A program made the translations under genes and the position numbers. A stretch of DNA of 29,224 nucleotides, from positions 1-29,224 of the forward strand of contig JANMSE010000004.1 of the NCBI GenBank assembly GCA_031389045.1, read 5' to 3'. Position 1 is the stretch's first letter; each line of letters begins with the position of its first letter. This DNA is from JABFSC01 sp031389045 (GTDB lineage: Bacteria; Desulfobacterota; Binatia; Bin18). Under the pieces are notes generated by a model. It searched no databases, was not told where the DNA came from, and was given only the letters and a program-made list of their open reading frames with translations. Below are positions 23,458-29,224 of this stretch, one piece after another.

Positions 23458-24147
23458 TCAGTCAACCTGAGTGTCTTCGTCTGATGCAGAGGCGGGTTGG
23501 TCCGGTTGGAATGTGGCCTGAGGTTTCTTCTGTTGTCGGCGAGCCCGCCAGGCGGCCAATTCTTCCCGCGCGCTCTGTTGGTGCTCCAGTGAGACTGCTC
23601 CCTGTGGATTGCCGTCCAGATCATAGCGTGGGCCGCCGGCAATCAGCGCCTGCAAATAGGGCGTCATGCGCTGCTGTTTCCAGAGGGCGATAGCGTGACG
23701 CACCAGCGTCTTGGACACCTGTGGAAAATGCGCCGCGACGGCCTGCACGATCCCAACACCGAGGGGGCGCACGGGATCGGGGTAGGGAGGAAAGGAGCGC
23801 GGCCACCGCGCCATAATCTCCTTGGCCGTGGCGTGGACTAATGCCTTTCGTTGCGCCTGGCGTGCGGCGATGGCCGCTGGGTCTTCAGGCGGTGCTGGCG
23901 TTGGTTTTGGTTTTGCACGCTTCATCTTTGGCGCGGGTGCTTCCCTTGGCGTGGGCACGAGTGTGGCCCGTGGAGTCTCGACTCGTGGAGTCTCGACTCG
24001 TGGAAATGCCTGAGGGGGTGTGGTGGATGTCACCGCTGCTGAGTGTGGCGATTGCGGCACTGACGGCGGCACGGCGGGTTGTGACGGTTTCCGTCTGCGG
24101 ATAACCACCGCGGGTTTTGGCTGTGAGTCTTGTGAATTTCCTTGCAT
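23458..24147 (-). CDS. ProQ/FinO-domain RNA-binding protein
   Basis: A 229-residue protein from ATG 24147. The first 110 or so residues are low complexity, rich in Pro, Arg, Thr and Lys, with a VETPR repeat and a KMKRAKPKPTPAPPEDP stretch, and are probably disordered. The C-terminal half carries the ProQ/FinO fold. It runs from FPPYPDPVRPLGVGIVQAV, through the helix SKTLVRHAIALWKQQRMTPYLQAL, to GGPRYDLDGNPQGAV, the region that binds structured RNA and sRNA 3' ends. The frame is open to 24225, but AGGA lies 11 nt before ATG 24147, and the extra N-terminal residues look like non-coding translation. It likely shares an operon with the downstream RNA methyltransferase. Confidence 0.85.
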   Translation of the reverse strand: MQGNSQDSQPKPAVVIRRRKPSQPAVPPSVPQSPHSAAVTSTTPPQAFPRVETPRVETPRATLVPTPREAPAPKMKRAKPKPTPAPPEDPAAIAARQAQRKALVHATAKEIMARWPRSFPPYPDPVRPLGVGIVQAVAAHFPQVSKTLVRHAIALWKQQRMTPYLQALIAGGPRYDLDGNPQGAVSLEHQQSAREELAAWRARRQQKKPQATFQPDQPASASDEDTQVD

Positions 24148-24246
24148 GGCGACATTGTTCCTGGGGATCAGGGGCAATGCAATCCTCATCCGAGGATTGG
24201 GCGGGAGATCCAGAGGGCGAGTCACGTGACCCGCCCTCCGCTGAGG

Positions 24247-25377
24247 TCAAACCGACGCGGTAAAGCGATCCAAATGATGGTCGGCATCACCAAAGGTTTG
24301 CGCGATCGTGGTGAGCCGTCGAAAGGTGTGGCTCACTTTGAGTTCTTCGCTCATTCCCATACCGCCGTGTAATTGCACCGACTCCTGGCTGACGTGACGA
24401 CAGGCATCGGCGATTTTGATCTTCGCGGCGGAAATGACGTGCTTGCGCTCGGCGGCATCCGCGGTTTCCATCTTGACGGCGGCGAGACAAGCCATCGACT
24501 TCGCCTGTTCGTAGCTAATCATCATATCGACCATGCGGTGTTGCAGCGCCTGGAACGAGCCAATCGCCACGCCAAACTGCTTGCGGGTCTTGAGATATTC
24601 CAGCGTGGCCGCGTTGGCGAAGCGAATCGCGCCAACCGCTTCCGAGCAGAGTAGGGCGGTCGCGTAATCCACTACCGTTTCGAGCACGGGGAACGCCGCC
24701 CCCTTTTTGCCGAGCAGGGCAGTACCCGGCACGGTGGTCCCGGAAAAATGCACGTCCGCCGCGCGTTGGTTGTCCACCGTGCGGTACGTCTTCAATGTCA
24801 CGCCGGGGGCGTTGCGATCCACGAGAAAGAGGCTGATGCCCTTCTCGCTGGTGTCCGCGCCGGACGTGCGAGCGGAAACAACAAAGGTGTCGGCGCAGGG
24901 AGCATGGAGCACGACGCATTTCTCTCCGTCAATCACGTAGCCCCCGTCGGACTTAGTGGCCCGCGTCGTGACATGCGCGAGATTGTAACGGGCCCCGCGT
25001 TCGCTCTGGGCGAAGGCGAGTTTGAGTTTGCCTTCGATGAGGGCGGGAAGGATGGCCTTTTGCGCCTTGGTGCCCGCGCGCGCGACGCATTGGCCCGCGA
25101 GTCCCACCGTGGGCAGATAGGGTTCGACAACGAGCCCTTCGCCAATCGCTTCCATGACGGGCATCAAGTCCACGGCGTTGCCGCCAAAGCCGCCATGCTC
25201 ATTGGCGAAGGGCAAGCCCAACAAGCCCATTTCCGCGAACGTGGACCACACCTGTTCGCTATAACCGGACGGAGATTCGATAATCCCTTTGCGGGCCTCG
25301 AAGGTATAATTCTTACCGATGAACTGCTGCACGCTGTTCGCTAATAATTGCTGTTCTTCGCTGTAATCGAAATTCAC
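24247..25377 (-). CDS. Acyl-CoA dehydrogenase (small-subunit-like partner)
   Basis: A 376-residue FAD-dependent acyl-CoA dehydrogenase, making a trans-2-enoyl-CoA. It begins MNFDYSEEQQLLANSVQQF. LAFAQSERGARYNLAHVTT stands where classical enzymes have the FAD/substrate motif, and TRKQFGVAIGSFQALQHRM is the well-kept interdomain segment. QLHGGMGMSEELKVSHTFRR is the C-terminal FAD motif. The first half is more diverged than in its neighbour. With the dehydrogenase 81 nt upstream it resembles the two-gene, alpha2beta2 type known from pimeloyl-CoA (PimC/PimD) and steroid side-chain (FadE28/FadE29) degradation. Its CoA ester substrate is unknown. A short GGTGTTGGG-type repeat fills the gap to the neighbour. 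Confidence 0.93.
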   Translation of the reverse strand: MNFDYSEEQQLLANSVQQFIGKNYTFEARKGIIESPSGYSEQVWSTFAEMGLLGLPFANEHGGFGGNAVDLMPVMEAIGEGLVVEPYLPTVGLAGQCVARAGTKAQKAILPALIEGKLKLAFAQSERGARYNLAHVTTRATKSDGGYVIDGEKCVVLHAPCADTFVVSARTSGADTSEKGISLFLVDRNAPGVTLKTYRTVDNQRAADVHFSGTTVPGTALLGKKGAAFPVLETVVDYATALLCSEAVGAIRFANAATLEYLKTRKQFGVAIGSFQALQHRMVDMMISYEQAKSMACLAAVKMETADAAERKHVISAAKIKIADACRHVSQESVQLHGGMGMSEELKVSHTFRRLTTIAQTFGDADHHLDRFTASV

Positions 25378-25394
25378 TGCGTTTCTCCTTCAGC

Positions 25395-25455
25395 CTTGGG
25401 ATTTGGGACTCTTTCCCTCTCAATCCCAACACCTAACCCCCAGCACCCAACACCC
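25395..25455. repeat. Low-complexity GGTGTTGGG-type repeat between the two dehydrogenases
   Basis: On the minus strand the gap reads as short near-repeats of GGTGTTGGG and GGTGCTGGGGG, with inverse-related TTGGGATT and CCCAAATCCCAA pieces. There is no ORF and no clear hairpin plus T-run, so the two dehydrogenase genes could still be co-transcribed through it. Confidence 0.5.
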
Positions 25456-25458
25456 TTC

Positions 25459-26637
25459 TCATAGTCCCAACGACATCTTCGAGATGATGTTGCGTTGAAT
25501 CTCATTGGACCCGGCATAGATCGTGGTCTTGCGGTAGTTGAGATAGCGGGGCAGGAAGCGCGCGGTTTGGTGGTCGAAGTCTGCCGCATCAATAGGCTCG
25601 AATGGCTGGGTCAACGGCCCCATCACTTCCACTAGTAACTCGGTGAGGGCTTGCTGGATTTCCGTGCCTTTGATTTTGAGGAGTGAGACATCCGCGCCGG
25701 GATCGCGTCCACCGCGCAGTTGATCGAGAAAGCGCAGGTTGGTGATCTCCAACGCCATCAGTTCCACTTCCACACGTCCGAGTTTGTCGCGGAACCGCGT
25801 GTCCTCAATCAACGGCTTCCCGTTGTTCATCTGTTTCGACGCCAGGTCCTTCACGCGCGCCAGCTCTCGCTTCGAGCCGCCGATGCCGCCCGTGCCCATG
25901 CGTTCATGTCCCAACAGATATTTCGCGACTGTCCAGCCGTCGCCTTCTTTATGTATCAGGTTCTCGGCTGGCACCCGGACATCATCGAAGAAGACTTCGT
26001 TGACCTCGTGTCCACCGTCCATCAGGACCAGCGGGCGAATCGTGATTCCTGGGGTCTTCATGTCGAAGAGCAAGAACGAAATGCCTTCTTGTCGCTTGGG
26101 CGCGTTGGGGTCTGTGCGCACCAGGCAAAAGATCCAGTCCGCATGGTGCGCCCAGGTGGTCCAAGTTTTCTGGCCGTTGACGATGTAGGAGTCGCCGTCA
26201 CGTTTGGCACTGGTTTTTAATGAGGCGAGGTCCGACCCAGAGCCTGGCTCGGAATAGCCTTGGCACCAGAAGATGGTGCCATTGTAGATGTCGGGCAGAA
26301 AGCGTTTCTTTTGGTCTTCCGTGCCAAAGCGGTGGAGGACCGGCCCGCACATTTTGAGACCAAAGGGGATGAGAGGTGGGCAGCCAGCAAAGGCGCACTC
26401 TTCCTCGAAGATAAAGCGTTGCACGATCGTCCAGGGCTGCCCGCCCCATTCAAGCGGCCATTCCGGCGCGATCCAGCCTTTCTTGGCGAGAATCTGGTTC
26501 CAGCCCAGCAAATCGTCGCGACCGAGTTCTTGATAGTTGACGACCTTGTCGCGCAGTGCGGCCGGAAGGTTCTCGTGTAACCACGCGCGGACTTCATCAC
26601 GAAACGCCGACTCTTCTGGAGAGTAATTTAGGTCCAT
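25459..26637 (-). CDS. Acyl-CoA dehydrogenase (large-subunit-like partner)
   Basis: A 392-residue acyl-CoA dehydrogenase. It opens MDLNYSPEESAFRDEVRAWL. GYSEPGSGSDLASLKTSAKR and TWTTWAHHADWIFCLVRTD are the standard FAD-contact region. The C-terminus IYAGSNEIQRNIISKM is the usual FAD/tetramer signature. The sequence around PLEWGGQPW and RFGTEDQKKRFLPDI is typical of the large-subunit clade that includes PimC. GGTGAGGAGCG lies just before ATG 26637. Position and complementary clades suggest that this gene and the next form one heteromeric enzyme for a branched, cyclic or dicarboxylic acyl-CoA. Confidence 0.95.
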   Translation of the reverse strand: MDLNYSPEESAFRDEVRAWLHENLPAALRDKVVNYQELGRDDLLGWNQILAKKGWIAPEWPLEWGGQPWTIVQRFIFEEECAFAGCPPLIPFGLKMCGPVLHRFGTEDQKKRFLPDIYNGTIFWCQGYSEPGSGSDLASLKTSAKRDGDSYIVNGQKTWTTWAHHADWIFCLVRTDPNAPKRQEGISFLLFDMKTPGITIRPLVLMDGGHEVNEVFFDDVRVPAENLIHKEGDGWTVAKYLLGHERMGTGGIGGSKRELARVKDLASKQMNNGKPLIEDTRFRDKLGRVEVELMALEITNLRFLDQLRGGRDPGADVSLLKIKGTEIQQALTELLVEVMGPLTQPFEPIDAADFDHQTARFLPRYLNYRKTTIYAGSNEIQRNIISKMSLGL

Positions 26638-26881
26638 AATCGCTCCTCACCGTTGGAATAGGGGCAATTATGTAGCAGGTCGGGGCGGAATTCCTAGTCC
26701 AGTTTGCTTGATCGCGGCATGGCGGACCTCCATCTCGGTTCAGGTGCTCTTGTCTGGATAACTTCTTGTTGCGTGTATCCCCTTGCGAGAGCTGTCCTTC
26801 CTTTGGTACTCCTAAACGCGAGCAACGTCGATTTTTCATCATTAACCAGACGGACATCCTCCTCTGCCACTGGAGACCCTC

Positions 26882-28354
26882 ATGGAAGCAAGCCTGAAAG
26901 TTGATACGAAGCTGACCTCGACGGATTATGACACCTTCCTTGCGGCCGCTACCCGTAAGGCTTTCGAGGGAAGGGCGGCCCAGATACGATCCGGGCTGCT
27001 GCTCATAGTGACGATGGCCTTATCGATCACTCTTTTCGCGGTTACCCCGAAATTCTTTCCCGTCTCTCCTCCTCTTCAGTTGGCGTTCTTTTTTACACTG
27101 AACGCGAGCATTATCTATTTTTGGAATCAGCATTCTCAGCGGAGCCTGGCCCCGGAACAAGAGGGACCATTGCTGGGTGTGCACACCTTTACCTTGACGC
27201 CAGAGGGATTTGAGGATCATGGCAATACGTCGTTCTCCCGCACCCAATGGTCCGCGGTCCAGGCCATCCAAGAAACGGCGCACCACCTGTTCGTCTTCAT
27301 TGATAAGACCACGGCGCACATCATTCCCCGGCGTTCTTTCGCCACGCCAGAGGATTACGAGGCGTTCGTTCATACCCTCCGTGAATATGTTCAGCGCGAA
27401 TCCGCCGCGCCCTTTGTGGAGATTCCCGCTTCCGTTGGGAATCGTCGGCTGATGGCACTCTCGGCGCTTTTCTTTCTCGTGGTTTTCGTTTTCACGACCT
27501 TCTTCTCGCAGTCGCCTCGCCGCTCAACCGCGGGCCATCGGCAAGCCGGCCACGATTGGGGAACGGCGGAGAAATGGGAAGATGGAGAAGCGCTGTTCTT
27601 GGCTCAGAGCGCGCTCGTGGAGCAACATACGGCGACTCTCTTGCCCGAACGGCCCGGAGTCGTCGATGTGTACTTCGTTGGCTTTGGCAGTAGTGATGAG
27701 CAAGACGTTTTTATGAAGGAAGTGCTCTACGCCCAGGAGATGTTTGATCGGCGGTTTGATACGCGGGGCAGATCCCTGGTGCTCATTAACAACCCGCTCA
27801 CCAGAAACTCCATCCCGCTCGCCTCTGGCACCAATCTGCGCGCGACGTTGCGACAGGTGGGGCGAGTCATGAACCCAGCGGAAGATATTCTCTTTCTGTT
27901 ACTGAGCAGTCATGGGTCGAGAGATCACAACTTGGCGGTCAATTATTGGTCGCTACCCTTAAAGTCGCTTGCCGCGGATGAAATCGCGACCATCATTGAG
28001 CAGGCGGGCATCGGGTGGCGGGTGGTGATCGTCTCCGCCTGTTATTCGGGTGGGTTCATTGATCAGCTCCGAGACGATCATGCCCTGATCATCACGTCCT
28101 CTCCAGCCACCCAACCCTCGTATGGATGCGGGAAGGACGATGATCTCACCTACTTTGGCAAAGCCTTTCTCGCGGACCAACTGAATGAAGGGGCCAATGT
28201 GCTTGGTGCGTTTACCGGAGCGGCGACGCTGCTGCGACAACGCGCGCTCGCCGAACAGTTAGCCGTGTCGCTCCCGCAGTTATCGTCTCCTCCGACCATG
28301 ACCGCGAAACTGCGAACCCTGGAGGCGCGATTGGGTGCGTGGCGGCGGCGGTGA
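26882..28354 (+). CDS. Membrane protein fusing a YcxB-like domain to a peptidase C13 (caspase-like) domain
   Basis: A 490-residue protein with a clear modular order. Residues 1-30 are a short cytoplasmic N-terminus of YcxB type (STDYDTFLAAATRK). Helices lie at about 38-56 and 64-82, and a YcxB-like domain at about 98-172 (FTLTPEGFEDHGN, W123, AHIIPRRSF). A third helix lies at about 190-209. The C-terminal domain, about 260-450, has the peptidase C13/caspase-clan pattern: VDVYFVGFGSSDEQDVF, catalytic His344 in LLSSHGSRDH, and catalytic Cys387 in VSACYSGGF. With three helices the peptidase would be periplasmic and the YcxB-like part cytoplasmic. TGGAG precedes ATG 26882 by about 7 nt. It is divergent from the dehydrogenase. 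The substrate is unknown. Confidence 0.85.
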   Translation: MEASLKVDTKLTSTDYDTFLAAATRKAFEGRAAQIRSGLLLIVTMALSITLFAVTPKFFPVSPPLQLAFFFTLNASIIYFWNQHSQRSLAPEQEGPLLGVHTFTLTPEGFEDHGNTSFSRTQWSAVQAIQETAHHLFVFIDKTTAHIIPRRSFATPEDYEAFVHTLREYVQRESAAPFVEIPASVGNRRLMALSALFFLVVFVFTTFFSQSPRRSTAGHRQAGHDWGTAEKWEDGEALFLAQSALVEQHTATLLPERPGVVDVYFVGFGSSDEQDVFMKEVLYAQEMFDRRFDTRGRSLVLINNPLTRNSIPLASGTNLRATLRQVGRVMNPAEDILFLLLSSHGSRDHNLAVNYWSLPLKSLAADEIATIIEQAGIGWRVVIVSACYSGGFIDQLRDDHALIITSSPATQPSYGCGKDDDLTYFGKAFLADQLNEGANVLGAFTGAATLLRQRALAEQLAVSLPQLSSPPTMTAKLRTLEARLGAWRRR

Positions 28355-28359
28355 GCAAC

Positions 28360-28376
28360 TATACTACCACAGTATA
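28360..28376. repeat. Small palindrome after the C13 gene
   Basis: TATACT at 28360-28365 is mirrored by AGTATA at 28371-28376 around ACCAC, in AT-rich DNA 6 nt after the C13 stop. There is no T-run, so it may be an operator or chance. The rest of the gap to 28480 shows nothing firm. Confidence 0.3.
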
Positions 28377-28480
28377 AATATGAACTGGCGTGATGGTTTC
28401 ATAATAAGGGTACTGCATATTTCACCTCGAACACTTGCCGATGCGTGAAGCCATCCCCTCGGCGAAGTCAACCTTGCCGT

Positions 28481-29224
28481 TCAGGAGCGAGGAGCCCGCG
28501 TCATCAGTTGCGCCACATCCTTTTCCACGACGGTCCCCTTGAAGAAGTCGGGGTTCATGCCTGCCCACATCTTGGCGGGGTTGGTGAAGACAAAGTCTTG
28601 GAAATCGGCCTCGGTGATGACCCCATGTTCCACCAGCTCGTATGCCTCTTCCAGCACTTCCGTCATGTCCGGCACGTCCCAGTGGCCAATGTCCGAACTG
28701 AAAATCGCGCCCAGGCGCGCGCCGAATGGATTCGCCTTGCTGTTGAAAGCGGTGGCATTCAGTGGGTCATCGGCCTCGCAACCAAAGTAGAAATTGGGCA
28801 CGAACAGATTCTTGATGTCCTCGGCTTTCTCGATGCCACAGCGCGCCCAGTCATCCAGCGCCGCCGGGTCTTCCTTGCTTCCGGCCAACGAGCCCAACGT
28901 CTGACGCGGATCGCCTAAATTCGCGCGCACCATTGGGTCGCCGTAGCGGCGGTGGAGATCAAGCCACAATTCGCCGTTGAGATTGGCCGGGTTGTAGTTG
29001 TCCATCGCCTTGCCGTTACGCTTCTTCCAACGGGCGATGATGCCCGCATACAAGTCCGCCGCCCAGGCGACGCCGCCTTCGAGAAAGCCGAACTTGAGGG
29101 TGGGAAAACGGCGCGTGACGCCACCCATGAACAACGCCTTACACACGACGTCGCCAGCGGCGGCGAAATGGCCGGTGTGGTTGTACATGTAGTTCGACGT
29201 GGTGCGACTGCCCCAGCCCATGCC
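28481..29224 (-). CDS. Amidohydrolase family protein, N-terminus cut by the window edge
   Basis: A C-terminal portion (at least 247 residues) of an amidohydrolase-2 (COG2159) metal-dependent hydrolase or decarboxylase. Matching features are TGHFAAAGD, then FMGGVTRRFPTLKFGFLEGGVAWAADL (positions described together), with SSDIGHWDVPDM providing the conserved active-site Asp and the adjacent His. ITEADFQDFVFTNPAKMWAGMNPDFF is the standard end of the family. The frame is open to the right edge, where the preceding codon is Gly, so the true start lies outside. The gene converges on the C13 peptidase gene. The substrate is not predictable. Confidence 0.88.
   Translation of the reverse strand, partial: GMGWGSRTTSNYMYNHTGHFAAAGDVVCKALFMGGVTRRFPTLKFGFLEGGVAWAADLYAGIIARWKKRNGKAMDNYNPANLNGELWLDLHRRYGDPMVRANLGDPRQTLGSLAGSKEDPAALDDWARCGIEKAEDIKNLFVPNFYFGCEADDPLNATAFNSKANPFGARLGAIFSSDIGHWDVPDMTEVLEEAYELVEHGVITEADFQDFVFTNPAKMWAGMNPDFFKGTVVEKDVAQLMTRAPRS

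Noticed and set aside
26882..28354. Caspase-like defence (abortive infection) effector
   Set aside because: The peptidase is predicted to face the periplasm, and no defence partner, nuclease or phage gene lies nearby.
28408..28500. Protein-like minus-strand peptide beyond the amidohydrolase stop, in another frame
   Set aside because: It reads LLNGKVDFAEGMASRIGK but has no start or domain. The amidohydrolase already ends at its normal family position, so a frameshift is not supported.

Overview
The window reads as a chromosomal segment of an aerobic, didermic (LPS-bearing) bacterium of roughly 55-60% G+C by eye. lpxD and two lipoprotein/signal-peptide-like products indicate an outer membrane. 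An A1-type haem-copper oxidase operon with its own haem A genes indicates aerobic respiration. The right two thirds is rich in acyl-CoA dehydrogenases, a type III CoA-transferase, flavin and F420-type oxidoreductases and alpha/beta hydrolases. That mix, plus intergenic DNA full of short inverted and tandem repeats, resembles uncultured soil or marine lineages formerly lumped as Deltaproteobacteria (Binatota or Tectomicrobia-like). This placement is inference; no marker gene in the window settles it.

Layout. 81-1070: membrane fatty acid desaturase, then a terminator and a minus-strand tRNA-Arg(CCG). 1611-3722: ABC-2 exporter pair (ATPase and permease overlapping by 4 bp) and a 96-aa membrane protein. 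9992 down to 3779 (minus strand): one tightly packed eight-gene oxidase operon in the order coxB, coxA, ctaA, ctaB, a 33-aa single-helix microprotein, a first subunit III, an 81-aa CxxC membrane protein, and a second subunit III. Three of its seven junctions are 4-bp stop/start overlaps and the others are 7-17 nt. 10142-12475: long-form hisG and a small lipoprotein (minus), divergent from lpxD (plus).

12560-20488 is a catabolic-looking block: an LLM flavin/F420 oxidoreductase, a Baeyer-Villiger-type monooxygenase, a CaiB/BaiF CoA-transferase, an HSL-type esterase, a membrane-anchored deazaflavin-reductase-like protein, a possible LLM gene remnant, and a large CocE/NonD-type serine hydrolase. 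20559-24147 holds a DUF4301 protein with nucleotidyltransferase-like motifs, convergent with a ProQ/FinO-domain gene followed by a THUMP/RlmL-like RNA methyltransferase. 24247-26637 is a pair of acyl-CoA dehydrogenases. 26882-28354 encodes a membrane-anchored YcxB-like/peptidase C13 fusion. The right edge cuts an amidohydrolase gene.

Together the catabolic genes could form a route: oxygen insertion beside a ketone, ester hydrolysis, CoA transfer, then dehydrogenation of the acyl-CoA, with electrons ending at the oxidase. This is inferred from family and proximity only. I found no CRISPR array, no complete insertion sequence and no classical phage or defence island. The items most worth a second look are the oxidase-operon microproteins and duplicated subunit III, the YcxB-C13 fusion, the DUF4301 motifs, and a repeat element that supplies the C-terminus of the RNA methyltransferase.
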